DNA of 64,000 nucleotides from positions 124,001 through 188,000 of the forward strand of contig NZ_JBEPLU010000003.1 in NCBI RefSeq assembly GCF_040545335.1, written 5' to 3'. Of this stretch, positions 1-8,776 are shown one piece after another. The translations under genes were made by a program, and so were the position numbers. The DNA is from Phenylobacterium koreense (GTDB lineage: Bacteria; Pseudomonadota; Alphaproteobacteria; Caulobacterales; Caulobacteraceae). Every line of letters begins with the position of its first letter. Position 1 is the stretch's first letter. Below the pieces are notes generated by a model. It did no database searches. It worked only from the letters and a program-made list of their open reading frames with translations, and was not told where the DNA came from.

Positions 1-1
1 G

Positions 2-955
2 CTGGAGATCAAGCACGAGATCCTGCGCGGCGAACTCTCCAGTCCGCGGCGCCTGGCCCTCCCCGTCCTCGCCGCTATCGGCGGGATAGTGACGCCATCG
101 GCAGTTTATCTGCTGATAAACGCCGGTTCGGCAGGTTCGCCGCAGGGCTGGCCGACCCCCGTCGCCACCGACATCGCCTTCGCCCTGGCCGCCCTCGCGG
201 TGGCCGGACCGAGGCTGCCGGCCTCCTTGCGGATCTTCCTCCTGACCCTGGCCATCGCCGACGACCTGGGCGCGGTCGCCCTGATCGCCATCCTCTTTAC
301 GTCCGACGTGAACCTGTACGCCCTGGGCGGGGCGGCCGCCTCGATCGGGCTCATGGCCTTGATGTCTCAGTGGAAATCGGCGCCCTACCTCTTCTACGCG
401 GCCTGTTTCGCCCTGGCCTGGGCCTTCTGCCTGAAGAGCGGCGTCAACACCTCGCTGGCCGGCGTCGCGGCGGCCATGACCGTCCCCATCGAGCCGCGCA
501 AGCCCGGCCACGAAGGCCCGCTCAAGCACTTCATGGAGAGCCTGCACCCCTACGTCGCCTACCTGATCCTGCCCCTCTTCGCCTTCGCCGCCGCCGGTTT
601 CTCCTTCGCCGGCCTGTCGCTTTCGACCCTGCTGAGCCCGATCCCGCTGGGCGTCGCGCTGGGCCTCTTCCTTGGTAAGCAATTGGGCGTATTCGGTTTT
701 TCGGCCCTCGCCATCTGGCTGAAACTGGCCCGCCGGCCGACTGGCGCGAAGTGGCTGGAGCTCTACGGCGTCTCGCTGCTGTGCGGGATCGGGTTCACCA
801 TGAGCCTCTTCATCGGCGGCCTCGCCTTCGATCCGCATGACGGCCTGGCCCAGACCCAGGTGCGCGTGGGGGTCATCACCGGCTCGATCCTCTCGACCCT
901 CGCCGGCATGGCGGTCCTGGCCTACGCCCAGCGGCTGCGCGGCGACGAGGTCTAG
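2..955 (+). CDS. nhaA: Na+/H+ antiporter NhaA, 5'-truncated by the window edge
   Basis: NhaA is an inner-membrane antiporter that exchanges cytoplasmic Na+ for external H+. The frame is open from base 2 and begins in the middle of the protein (LEIKHEIL..GELSSPRR), so the first membrane segments lie outside the window and 317 codons remain. Family landmarks visible are GWPTPVATDIAFALA and LTLAIADDLGAV, which carry the paired transport aspartates of NhaA, followed by hydrophobic helices to the end. The TAG stop overlaps the stop of the convergent bioD by four bases (952-955). A GTG near base 89 gives an internal open frame but is not the true start. The identity is secure; the real N-terminus cannot be seen. 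Confidence 0.93.
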   Translation: MEIKHEILRGELSSPRRLALPVLAAIGGIVTPSAVYLLINAGSAGSPQGWPTPVATDIAFALAALAVAGPRLPASLRIFLLTLAIADDLGAVALIAILFTSDVNLYALGGAAASIGLMALMSQWKSAPYLFYAACFALAWAFCLKSGVNTSLAGVAAAMTVPIEPRKPGHEGPLKHFMESLHPYVAYLILPLFAFAAAGFSFAGLSLSTLLSPIPLGVALGLFLGKQLGVFGFSALAIWLKLARRPTGAKWLELYGVSLLCGIGFTMSLFIGGLAFDPHDGLAQTQVRVGVITGSILSTLAGMAVLAYAQRLRGDEV

Positions 956-1614
956 ACCAGGGTCCGCGCCCAGCCCTCGTCGCCCCGCCGCGCGGCGATC
1001 ACCTTCAAGCCCGGCGCGAACCGCGCCACGGCCTCGAGCGTCTGGTCGAAGTCGGGCGCGTCAGCCGCGCCATCCTGGCTGACCACCACCGCCTCGATGC
1101 TCAGCCCCCGCCCGCGCAGCGTTTCGACCGCGGTCAGGGTGTGGCTGACCCCGCCCAGATAGGACCCGCCCACCAGCACGCTGGGCAGGCCAAGCGTGAT
1201 CATCAGGTCGAGGCACGTGGCGTCCTCAGCGATCGGCGACATCACCCCGCCCACGCCCTCGACCACAGTGAGGTCCGCTCCGCTCGCAGCCAGGCCATCG
1301 CGGCAGAACCGCTCAAGCTGCGCCAGCCGCAGGTCCACGCCCTCAAGCCGCGCCGCCATCGGCGGTGAGAGGGCCGCGCCGAATCGCAGCGGCGAGACCG
1401 CGTCCAGTTCCGCGACCGTCAACGACCGCCCCAAGGCGCTCAGCAGGCGGCCCGGATCGCTCCCTTCCCAGTTGGCGAGGTCGAAGCCGCTGACCACAGG
1501 CTTCAGCGCCTGCACGGACTGTCCGGCGGCCCTCGCCGCGCGCAGGATGGCGCAGGCGGCGTAGGTCTTGCCAACGTCCGTATGAGCGCCGGCGATGAAC
1601 AGTCGCCGGCTCAT
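952..1614 (-). CDS. bioD: ATP-dependent dethiobiotin synthetase
   Basis: BioD closes the ureido ring of 7,8-diaminopelargonate with CO2 and ATP to make dethiobiotin, the penultimate step of biotin synthesis. The 220-residue protein starts with the BioD P-loop GAHTDVGKT (residues 9-17), followed by ALKPVVSG near residue 36 and VVEGVGGVMSPI, the usual substrate and Mg2+ regions. Length fits the family. The ATG overlaps the bioF stop (ATGA, 1611-1614), so the two genes are translationally coupled in the order bioF-bioD. bioB is not in the window. Confidence 0.95.
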   Translation of the reverse strand: MSRRLFIAGAHTDVGKTYAACAILRAARAAGQSVQALKPVVSGFDLANWEGSDPGRLLSALGRSLTVAELDAVSPLRFGAALSPPMAARLEGVDLRLAQLERFCRDGLAASGADLTVVEGVGGVMSPIAEDATCLDLMITLGLPSVLVGGSYLGGVSHTLTAVETLRGRGLSIEAVVVSQDGAADAPDFDQTLEAVARFAPGLKVIAARRGDEGWARTLV

Positions 1615-2759
1615 GACGCCATAAGCGGACGCACCGCCGCCGATAGACGGTCGATCTCTTCGTCAGGATGGCCGGCGGTGAACGCCACCCGCAACCGCGC
1701 CGTCCCCGCCGGTACGGTCGGGGGACGGATCGCCACGACCAGGAAGCCCTCGGCCTCCAGCGCCCTGGCGGCGGCCAAGGTCCGCTCGGCCTCGCCCAGC
1801 ACCACCGGCACCACCGAACTCGTCGCCTCGGGCAGGCCAAGCGCACGGGTGAAACGCTGCGCCTTGGCGAGCGGCGCGGCCGCCAGCGCCGGGTCCGCGG
1901 CGACCACGTCCAGCGCCGCGAGGGCCGCAGCGGCGTTCGCCGGCGGCAGGCCGGTCGTGTAGACCAGGGTCCGCGTCCGGGTCTTGATGAAGTCGATCAC
2001 CGGCGCGCTGGCGCAGACATAGGCGCCATAGCCGCCGAGGGCCTTGGAAAAGGTGCCCATGGCCAGATCGATCCTGGCGTCCGGGAAGAGCGCCGCTGTC
2101 CCGCGCCCTTCACCCAGCACCCCCAGCCCGTGGGCGTCGTCCACCAGCAGCCAGGCCTCGTGCGCCTGAGCGAGCCGGGAAATCTTGTCCAGCGGGGCGA
2201 TGTCGCCATCCATGGAGAAGACCCCGTCGGTGGCGATCAGCGCCCGTCCCTCGCCGCGCAGGCCCGCCAGCTTCTCGGCAAGATCCTGCATGTCATTGTG
2301 ACGAAACCTGACGATACGGGCCTGCGAAAGCTGCGCGCCGGACCAGATGCAGGCATGGGCCAGCTCGTCCACGAACACCACGTCGCCTTCGCCCACGAAG
2401 GTCGGAATGATCCCGCTGTTGGCGAGATAGCCGGAGCCAAAGACACAGGCCGCCTCAGTTCCCTTCAGCGCCGCCAGCCGCGCCTCCAGCTCACTGAAGA
2501 TCGGATGGTCGCCGGTCACAAGCCGCGAGGCGCCGGCTCCCGCCCCGTGCGCCTGCACCGCCGCGATCGCCGCAGCCTTCACCGCCGGATGATGCGAAAG
2601 GTTCAGGTAGTCGTTGCAGGAGAAGGAAAGCAGCCGTCGCCCGCCACGCTCGACCCACAGGCCGTCCAGCCGATGCGTCGGCGTCAGGCTGCGCTTCAGG
2701 CTCTGGGCCTCGAGGGTCGCGAGCTTTGCCTGCGCGAAGGCGGTCAAGGTGTCTGTCAC
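1611..2759 (-). CDS. bioF: 8-amino-7-oxononanoate synthase
   Basis: BioF is a PLP enzyme that condenses pimeloyl-ACP/CoA with L-alanine to 8-amino-7-oxononanoate. Family motifs present are FSCNDYLNLS near the N-terminus, DDAHGLGVLG (PLP-contacting Asp and His) and GTFSKALGGYG with the Schiff-base lysine. The frame is open further upstream, but homology begins at TDTLTAFAQAKL, which starts with the GTG at 2759, giving 382 residues. An upstream start would run into the start of the divergent bioA. The gene is followed by bioD with a four-base overlap. It is separated from bioA by only 46 bp, so the two probably share a divergent promoter region. Confidence 0.93.
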   Translation of the reverse strand: MTDTLTAFAQAKLATLEAQSLKRSLTPTHRLDGLWVERGGRRLLSFSCNDYLNLSHHPAVKAAAIAAVQAHGAGAGASRLVTGDHPIFSELEARLAALKGTEAACVFGSGYLANSGIIPTFVGEGDVVFVDELAHACIWSGAQLSQARIVRFRHNDMQDLAEKLAGLRGEGRALIATDGVFSMDGDIAPLDKISRLAQAHEAWLLVDDAHGLGVLGEGRGTAALFPDARIDLAMGTFSKALGGYGAYVCASAPVIDFIKTRTRTLVYTTGLPPANAAAALAALDVVAADPALAAAPLAKAQRFTRALGLPEATSSVVPVVLGEAERTLAAARALEAEGFLVVAIRPPTVPAGTARLRVAFTAGHPDEEIDRLSAAVRPLMAS

Positions 2760-2805
2760 GGCGTGCGGTATGCACGAGCCCGGCCTTCGGTTAAAGCCGC
2801 AGGTC

Positions 2806-4071
2806 ATGACTTTCGCGACACCGGACTGGCTCACCCACGGCGCCCGCAACGTCTGGCGGCCCTACTGCCAGATGAAGACCGCGCCTGCGCCCCTCGCCGT
2901 CGCCCGCACGGAAGGCGCGCGGATCATCCTGGAGGACGGCCGCGAACTGGTGGACGGCATCGCCTCCTGGTGGACTGCCTGCCACGGCTACAACCACCCG
3001 CACATCCGCGCGGCGGTGACCGCCCAGCTCGAAACCGCGCCGCACGTGATGTTCGGCGGCCTGGCGCATGAGCCGGCCTATCGCCTGGCCAGCCGCCTGG
3101 CGGCCCTGTTGCCCGGCGATCTCGACCACGTCTTCTTCGCCGAAAGCGGCTCGGTCTCAGTCGAGATCGCGATGAAGATGGCGCTGCAGTACTGGATCAA
3201 CCGCGGCGTCGCCGGCCGCACCCGCTTCCTGAGCTTCAAGGGCGGCTATCACGGCGACACCCTGGCCACCATGACCATCTGCGATCCGGAAGAGGGCATG
3301 CACAGTCTGTTCGCGGGCGTCATGCCGGCCCAGATCGTCACCGACCTGCCCGCAGGTCCGGCAACCGAAGCGGCCCTCGATACGCTGCTGGCGCAGAAGG
3401 CGTCCGAGGTCGCGGCGATCATCGTCGAGCCGCGTATCCAGGGCGCCGGCGGGATGCTGTTCCACGACGACGAGGTGCTGCGTAGCCTGCGCCGTCTGGC
3501 CGACAAGCACGGCGTCCTGCTGATCTTCGACGAGATCTTCGTCGGCTTCGGCCGCACCGGCGACCTCTTCGCCTGCGAAGGCTCGGGCGTGACGCCCGAC
3601 ATCGTCACCCTTTCCAAGGCCCTGACCGGCGGCACCCTGCCGCTCTCGGCCGCCATCGCCCGCAGCCACGTGTTCGAGGCCTTCTGGTCCGACGATGCGG
3701 GCGCGGCGCTGATGCACGGCCCGACCTACATGGCCAATCCCCTGGCCTGCGCCGCGGCCAACGCCAGCCTCGACCTCTTCGAGACCGGCCAGTGGAAGGC
3801 GGATGTCGCCCGGATCAACACCGCACTAACGGAGGGCCTGGAGCCCTGTCGCGCGGCGCCCGGCGTGGTGGACGTGCGGACCTATGGCGCCATCGGGGTG
3901 GTCGAGTTCGATCATGCGGTCGAGAGCGGCCCGCTCTGCATGGCCTTCGCCGAAGAGGGCTGCTGGATCAGGCCCATGGGCAAGGTCGTCTATCTCACCC
4001 CGCCCTACGTCACGACCGACGACGAACTCGCCCGCCTGACCGGCGCGATCCGTCGGGTCCTGACCCGCTAG
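2806..4071 (+). CDS. bioA: Adenosylmethionine-8-amino-7-oxononanoate aminotransferase
   Basis: BioA transfers the amino group of S-adenosylmethionine to 8-amino-7-oxononanoate, giving 7,8-diaminopelargonate. The ATG at 2806 (MTFATPDWL) gives 421 residues, normal for the family; an open frame upstream would overlap bioF. Motifs include VWRPYCQMK at the N-terminus, GYHGDTLATMT, DEIFVGFGRTG and LSKALTGGTLPLSA with the PLP lysine. It is transcribed away from bioF-bioD. The last codons form the stem of an intrinsic terminator (4054-4078), so the transcript probably ends here. Confidence 0.95.
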   Translation: MTFATPDWLTHGARNVWRPYCQMKTAPAPLAVARTEGARIILEDGRELVDGIASWWTACHGYNHPHIRAAVTAQLETAPHVMFGGLAHEPAYRLASRLAALLPGDLDHVFFAESGSVSVEIAMKMALQYWINRGVAGRTRFLSFKGGYHGDTLATMTICDPEEGMHSLFAGVMPAQIVTDLPAGPATEAALDTLLAQKASEVAAIIVEPRIQGAGGMLFHDDEVLRSLRRLADKHGVLLIFDEIFVGFGRTGDLFACEGSGVTPDIVTLSKALTGGTLPLSAAIARSHVFEAFWSDDAGAALMHGPTYMANPLACAAANASLDLFETGQWKADVARINTALTEGLEPCRAAPGVVDVRTYGAIGVVEFDHAVESGPLCMAFAEEGCWIRPMGKVVYLTPPYVTTDDELARLTGAIRRVLTR

Positions 4072-4078
4072 TTTTTTT
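4054..4078 (+). terminator. Intrinsic terminator overlapping the bioA stop codon
   Basis: A 5-bp stem CGGGT/ACCCG with loop CCTG (4054-4067) lies inside the last bioA codons. It is followed by CTAG and a run of seven T (4072-4078). The TAG stop lies between the stem and the T-run. Confidence 0.65.
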
Positions 4079-4158
4079 GCCTGCCCTGTCGGATCGGTCA
4101 CCGCCCCCGCGTCCTTGAGCCAAAGGCCCTTTCACGGGCCGCCAAGGAGGACGACCCG

Positions 4159-4602
4159 ATGACCACCATGGAAAGCGCCGCCGGCGAACTCGCCGCCATC
4201 GACATGCCCATGAAGGGCGTGATCCCGCACCTTGCCGTCGATGGCGCCAGCGCCGCGTCCGAGTTCTACCAGAAGGCTTTCGGCGCCAAGGAGGTCTTCC
4301 GCCTGCCGGCCGACGACGGCGTGCGCCTGCTGCATTGCGCGTTGCTGGTCAACGGCGGCACGCTGATGATCTGTGACGTGTTTCCGGACATGCCCGAGCA
4401 CGGCGCGCCGTTCCAACCCTCCTCGTCCTACACCATGCACCTGCAGGTGGACGACATAGACTCCTGGTCCCAGCGGGCGCTCGACGCCGGCGCCGAGGTC
4501 GTTATGCCCGTCGACCTGATGTTCTGGGGCGACCGCTACGGCATCCTCCGCGATCCCTTCGGCATCCAGTGGTCGATGGGCGAGCCTCAACCCAAAGCCT
4601 GA
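4159..4602 (+). CDS. VOC-superfamily (PhnB/glyoxalase-like) protein
   Basis: This 147-residue protein has two beta-alpha-beta-beta-beta halves typical of the vicinal-oxygen-chelate fold. The first begins at IPHLAVDGASAASEFYQKAFGAKE; the second has TMHLQVDDIDSWSQRALDAGAEV and ends in WGDRYGILRDPFGIQWS, where VOC proteins place a metal-binding or structural acidic residue. The exact reaction cannot be read from sequence; PhnB-type members are often of unknown substrate. A strong Shine-Dalgarno (AAGGAGG, 4144-4150) precedes the ATG. The DoxX-like gene follows 14 bp downstream with its own GGAGG, so the two look like a small operon. Confidence 0.85.
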   Translation: MTTMESAAGELAAIDMPMKGVIPHLAVDGASAASEFYQKAFGAKEVFRLPADDGVRLLHCALLVNGGTLMICDVFPDMPEHGAPFQPSSSYTMHLQVDDIDSWSQRALDAGAEVVMPVDLMFWGDRYGILRDPFGIQWSMGEPQPKA

Positions 4603-4616
4603 AGGAGGATCGCGAA

Positions 4617-5030
4617 ATGACCGTCGCCACCGACACGGGGCGTACGTCGAGCTCCCGGCCGATGGCCTGGGCCGGCTGGGCCCTGACCGGGCTCTTCGCC
4701 CTGTTCATGACCTTCGACATCGCCATCAAGCTGGTCGATCTGCAGGTTGTCCGCGACACCCTGGCCGCGCTCGGTTACCCGCCAGGGCTTGGCCGGACCA
4801 TCGGGGTGATCGAGCTCGTCTGCCTGGCGCTCTACCTCAATCCGCGCACGGCCGTACTGGGCGCGGTGCTGTTCATGGCGGTGATGGGCGGGGCGATCAC
4901 CAGCCACTTGCGCCTGGGCAACCCGCTCTTCAGCCACACCCTGTTCGGGGTCTATCTCGGCCTCTTCATGTGGGGCGGGCTCTGGCTCCGCGACGCGCGT
5001 CTCAGGAGCCTGTTTCCCGTCAGGCCCTGA
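4617..5030 (+). CDS. DoxX-like membrane protein
   Basis: A 137-residue integral membrane protein with four predicted helices: WAGWALTGLFALFMTFDIAIKL, a central pair around IGVIELVCLALYL and AVLGAVLFMAVMGGAIT, and a last one in FGVYLGLFMWGGLWL. This layout and the GAITSHLRLG loop match the DoxX_2 family, whose members are small inner-membrane proteins linked in some cases to redox or stress roles; no activity can be assigned here. The start ATG at 4617 follows GAAGGAGG and lies 14 bp after the VOC gene stop, suggesting co-transcription. Confidence 0.82.
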   Translation: MTVATDTGRTSSSRPMAWAGWALTGLFALFMTFDIAIKLVDLQVVRDTLAALGYPPGLGRTIGVIELVCLALYLNPRTAVLGAVLFMAVMGGAITSHLRLGNPLFSHTLFGVYLGLFMWGGLWLRDARLRSLFPVRP

Positions 5031-5126
5031 TGGCCCGGCCTGCCGTCACGACAGCCTTTCCCTTGCGGCGCCTACGGACATAGTGTCAGTCCAAACAGCG
5101 CCCGCTTGGGGAGGGGAATCGATTTC

Positions 5127-6614
5127 ATGGCCGCGACCAACGCCGGCGTTGCTGAGCCTGCCAGAAAGCCGCTCTTCTCCGAAAGCTACAAGCAGTCGGT
5201 GCTTTGGCTTCTGGTCCTGGCCTACACCTTCAACTTCATCGACCGGACGATCATCTCGACCATCGGCCAGGCCATCAAGGTCGACCTGAAGCTCACCGAC
5301 ACCCAGCTCGGCTTGCTCGGCGGCCTCGCCTTCGCCCTGCTCTACACAGCCCTCGGCATCCCGATCGCCCGGGTCGCCGAGCGGGGCAGCCGGGTCAACA
5401 TCATCACCATCGCCATCGTCATCTGGTCGGGCTTCACCGCGCTCTGCGGCATGGCGCACAGCTTCGTCCAGCTCATGCTGTTCCGCGTCGGGGTCGGGGT
5501 CGGCGAGGCCGGCCTTTCGCCGCCGGCGCACTCGCTGATCTCGGACTATTTCGAGCCGCGCAAACGCGCCTCGGCCCTGTCGATCTATTCGTTCGGGATT
5601 CCGCTCGGCAGCATGATCGGCGCCGTCGCCGGCGGCTGGATCGCCCAGAACCTTTCCTGGCGCATGGCCTTCATGCTGGTCGGCCTGCCGGGCGTCATCG
5701 TCGCCATCCTGATCAAGGTCTTCGTCAAGGAACCCCCGCGCGGCTATTCCGACCGCCTGATCGCCCAGCAGGCGGCCGACGCGCCGATGACCGAGGGCGA
5801 CGAGACCGCGCCCGCCGTCCACACCAAGCCGCCCTCGGTCTGGGAGGTCGCCAAGCGGATCTTCGGCCGCTGGGGCTTCTTCCACATGGTGGCCGGCGTC
5901 ACCCTGGCCTCCTTCGCCGGCTATGGCGTCGGGCAGTACTCGGCCCCCTACTTCATCCGCAATTTCGGCCTGGACCTGGCCACCGTCGGGATCATCTTCG
6001 GCCTGATCGGCGGGCTTTCCTCGGGGGCCGGCACCCTGCTCGGCGGCTTCCTCACCGACTTCGCGGCCAGGAAGTCGGGCCGCTGGTACGCGCTCGTGCC
6101 GGCGATCGGCCTGCTGATCGCCTGCCCGCTGTACATCCTGGTCTACGTCCAGACCGACTGGAAGCTGGCCGCTGGGCTGCTGCTGCTCCCGGGGATCTTC
6201 CACTACACCTATCTCGGCCCGACCTTCGGGGTGATCCAGAACGCCGTCTCCCTGCGCATGCGGGCGACCGCCACGGCGCTGTTGTTCTTCGTCCTGAACC
6301 TGATCGCCCTGGGCCTTGGCCCGCCCTTCTGCGGCTGGTGCATCGACATGCTGGCGCAGTCGAATTTCAGGGCCGTGGGCATGGGTCCGTTCTTCGACAT
6401 GTGCCCCGGCGGCGTCGGGCGCGAAGGCGCCGGGCCGATGGTCGACGCCGCCTGCAAGGCCGCCACCGCCAAGGGCACCCAGCAGGGCATCATCTTCAAC
6501 CTGCTGATCTACGCCTGGGCCGGCGTCCACTACCTGCTGGCGGCCATCACCCTGCCCAAGGACATGGCGGCCGCCCAGGCCCAGACCGAGGCAGAAGCGC
6601 TGGCCGGCGCATGA
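5127..6614 (+). CDS. MFS transporter, spinster (Spns)-like family
   Basis: A 495-residue major-facilitator permease with about twelve membrane helices. The first helix region YTFNFIDRTIISTIGQAIK and the following DTQLGLLGGLAFALLYTALG match the spinster-type MFS group common in Caulobacteraceae and sphingomonads. The conserved loop after helix 2 reads PIARVAERGSR. A cysteine-containing loop (CIDML..FFDMCPGG..DAACK) between the last helices is a feature of this subfamily. The substrate is unknown; relatives are proposed to move lipids or hydrophobic acids. The ATG at 5127 is preceded by GGGGAGGGG at 5108-5116. The gene stands alone, with MarC 56 bp downstream. Confidence 0.87.
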   Translation: MAATNAGVAEPARKPLFSESYKQSVLWLLVLAYTFNFIDRTIISTIGQAIKVDLKLTDTQLGLLGGLAFALLYTALGIPIARVAERGSRVNIITIAIVIWSGFTALCGMAHSFVQLMLFRVGVGVGEAGLSPPAHSLISDYFEPRKRASALSIYSFGIPLGSMIGAVAGGWIAQNLSWRMAFMLVGLPGVIVAILIKVFVKEPPRGYSDRLIAQQAADAPMTEGDETAPAVHTKPPSVWEVAKRIFGRWGFFHMVAGVTLASFAGYGVGQYSAPYFIRNFGLDLATVGIIFGLIGGLSSGAGTLLGGFLTDFAARKSGRWYALVPAIGLLIACPLYILVYVQTDWKLAAGLLLLPGIFHYTYLGPTFGVIQNAVSLRMRATATALLFFVLNLIALGLGPPFCGWCIDMLAQSNFRAVGMGPFFDMCPGGVGREGAGPMVDAACKAATAKGTQQGIIFNLLIYAWAGVHYLLAAITLPKDMAAAQAQTEAEALAGA

Positions 6615-6670
6615 CCGGCGCGGTTCGGCCCTGGCCGAACCGCCACGGGCGCCTCTAGGCTGCGATTCGC

Positions 6671-7348
6671 ATGGACCTGAGCCCCCTTCCCCTGACGTCG
6701 GTCGTCGGCGCCTTCCTCCTGGCGTTTCCGGCGCTGTTCTCGATCGTCAATCCCGTGGGAGCCGCGCTCACCTTCCACCAGGTCACCGAGGGCCGCTCCG
6801 ACCGCCACATTCTGGCCTGGCGGATCGCACTCTTCGCTCTCTTCATCCTGCTCGGCTCCCTGCTGCTCGGCGGCTACATCCTCAACTTCTTCGGGGTCAG
6901 CATGGGCGCCCTGCGGGTCGCGGGCGGCCTGGTGGTCGCTATCCGCGCCTGGGGCTTGCTCATGCAGCCGGAGGCCAACGAAAGCCGCAAGGCCGACGCC
7001 GCCGCGCCTGCGGAGCTGCAGGACGACGTGGCGTTCTTCCCGCTCACCATGCCGTTCACCACCGGCCCCGGGGCGATCTCGGTCGCCATCGCGCTCGCCT
7101 CGCAGCGACCGTCGGACGGCGACGGCGTCATCTCGTTCTTCATCGGGGTCAGCCTGGCGGCCGTGCTGGTGGCGCTGGCGGTGGGGGTTTCCTATCGCTG
7201 GTCCTACAAGGTGCTGGCCCTGCTGGGCCGTTCGGGCGCTCGGGTGCTGTCGCGCCTGGTGGCCTTCCTGCTGCTCTGCGTGGGCGTCCAGATCATCAGC
7301 AGCGGCCTCGAGAGCCTTGTCCCGACCTACCTCAACGCCCTGACCTGA
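6671..7348 (+). CDS. MarC family integral membrane protein
   Basis: A 225-residue, six-helix membrane protein. The N-terminal helix with SIVNPVGAALTFHQVTEG and the mid-protein FFPLTMPFTTGPGAISVAIALA are the two signature regions of the MarC/UPF0056 family. MarC was once tied to multiple antibiotic resistance, but that link was later withdrawn and the family function is unsettled. Length is typical. It sits 56 bp after the MFS gene and 62 bp before purB, all on the same strand; whether they share a transcript is not clear. Confidence 0.9.
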   Translation: MDLSPLPLTSVVGAFLLAFPALFSIVNPVGAALTFHQVTEGRSDRHILAWRIALFALFILLGSLLLGGYILNFFGVSMGALRVAGGLVVAIRAWGLLMQPEANESRKADAAAPAELQDDVAFFPLTMPFTTGPGAISVAIALASQRPSDGDGVISFFIGVSLAAVLVALAVGVSYRWSYKVLALLGRSGARVLSRLVAFLLLCVGVQIISSGLESLVPTYLNALT

Positions 7349-7410
7349 CCCGCCAAGATTGCGATCGGGCGGCTTCGAGGCTAACACGCGCCCGTTAAGG
7401 AGCCTCGCCC

Positions 7411-8733
7411 ATGATCCCCCGCTACACCCGCCCGGAAGCCGCCCACATCTGGGACGCGCAGACCCGCTTCAAGATCATGTTCGAGATCGAGGCCCACGCC
7501 GCCGACAAGATGGCCGAGTTGGGCGTCATCCCGAAGCTGGCCGCCGAGACCATCTGGGAAAAGGGTCGCGATGCGATCTTCGACGTTGACCGCATCGACG
7601 CCATCGAGCGCGAAGTGAAGCACGACGTCATCGCCTTCCTGACCCACGTCACCGAGATCGTCGGTCCCGAGGCCCGTTTCCTGCACCAGGGCATGACCTC
7701 CTCGGACGTCAACGACACCACCCTGGCGGTCCAGCTCTCCCGCGCCACCGACCTGCTGCTTGAGGATGTCGACCTAGTGCTGGCCGCGCTGCAGAAGCGC
7801 GCCTTCGAGCACAAGCTGACCCCGACTGTCGGGCGCAGCCACGGCATCCACGCCGAGCCGACCACCTTCGGCCTGAAGCTCGCCGGTCATTACGCCGAGT
7901 TCCAGCGCGCCAAGGAGCGCCTGGCCATGGCCAAGTTCGAGATCGCCACCTGCGCGATCTCCGGCGCGGTCGGCACCTTCGCCAACGTGGCGCCCGAGGT
8001 GGAAGCCTACGTGGCTGAGAAGATGGGCCTGGCGGTCGAACCGTCTTCGACGCAGGTGATCCCGCGCGACCGGCATGCGGCCTATTTCGCGGCCCTCGGC
8101 GTCGTCGCCTCCTCGATCGAGCGCCTCGCAATCGAGATCCGCCACCTGCAGCGCACCGAAGTCCTCGAGGCCGAAGAATTCTTCGACGTCGGCCAGAAGG
8201 GCTCGTCGGCCATGCCGCACAAGCGCAACCCGATCCTGACGGAAAACCTGACGGGACTGGCCCGGCTTGTCCGCTCGGCGGTCACGCCGGCCATGGAGAA
8301 CGTCGCCCTCTGGCATGAGCGCGACATCAGCCACTCCTCGGTCGAACGCGGCATCGCGCCGGACAGCACTGTCCACCTGGACTTCGCCCTGCGCCGTCTG
8401 GCCAGCGTGGTCGACCGCCTGCTGGTCTATCCGGAAAACATGCAGAAGAACCTCGACCGCCTGGGCGGCCTGGTTCACTCCCAGCGCGTGCTGCTGGCCC
8501 TGACCCAGAAGGGCCTCTCGCGCGAGGCCTCCTATTCGGCCGTGCAGCGCAACGCCATGAAGGTCTGGCGCGGCGAAGGCAATTTCCTCGACTTCCTGAA
8601 GGCCGATCCGGAGGTGACCCTTTCGGACGCCGAGCTCGCCGAGCTCTTCGACCTCGGCTACCACTTCAAGAACGTCGACGTGATCTTCTCGCGCGTATTC
8701 GGCCAGGACGCGATGGCCAAGGCCGCCGAGTAA
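7411..8733 (+). CDS. purB: Adenylosuccinate lyase
   Basis: PurB catalyses two beta-eliminations in purine synthesis: SAICAR to AICAR, and adenylosuccinate to AMP, releasing fumarate. The 440-residue sequence begins MIPRYTRPEAAHIWD and contains QGMTSSDVNDT, GRSHGIHAEPTTFGLK (catalytic His) and the fumarase/aspartase signature GSSAMPHKRNP with the mobile serine loop. The start has a good GGAG at 7398-7401. The gene ends 12 bp before a strong hairpin terminator. It is one of five purine genes dispersed over this window. Confidence 0.96.
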   Translation: MIPRYTRPEAAHIWDAQTRFKIMFEIEAHAADKMAELGVIPKLAAETIWEKGRDAIFDVDRIDAIEREVKHDVIAFLTHVTEIVGPEARFLHQGMTSSDVNDTTLAVQLSRATDLLLEDVDLVLAALQKRAFEHKLTPTVGRSHGIHAEPTTFGLKLAGHYAEFQRAKERLAMAKFEIATCAISGAVGTFANVAPEVEAYVAEKMGLAVEPSSTQVIPRDRHAAYFAALGVVASSIERLAIEIRHLQRTEVLEAEEFFDVGQKGSSAMPHKRNPILTENLTGLARLVRSAVTPAMENVALWHERDISHSSVERGIAPDSTVHLDFALRRLASVVDRLLVYPENMQKNLDRLGGLVHSQRVLLALTQKGLSREASYSAVQRNAMKVWRGEGNFLDFLKADPEVTLSDAELAELFDLGYHFKNVDVIFSRVFGQDAMAKAAE

Positions 8734-8744
8734 TCGAGAAACAA

Positions 8745-8768
8745 GGGACGCTCCGACGGGAGCGTCCC
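8745..8768. terminator. Hairpin terminator between purB and the convergent thiolase gene
   Basis: A perfect 10-bp stem (GGGACGCTCC, 8745-8754, with its complement at 8759-8768) closes a GACG loop. It stands between the stops of two convergent genes. No long T-run follows on either strand, so it may work in both directions or mainly stabilise 3' ends. Confidence 0.7.
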
Positions 8769-8776
8769 GTCCTTCC

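Noticed and set aside
5046-6530. A 494-residue antisense frame opposite the spinster-type MFS gene
   Set aside because: Very low complexity (Gln, Asp, Gly and Arg rich), no motif, and wholly covered by a well-supported gene.
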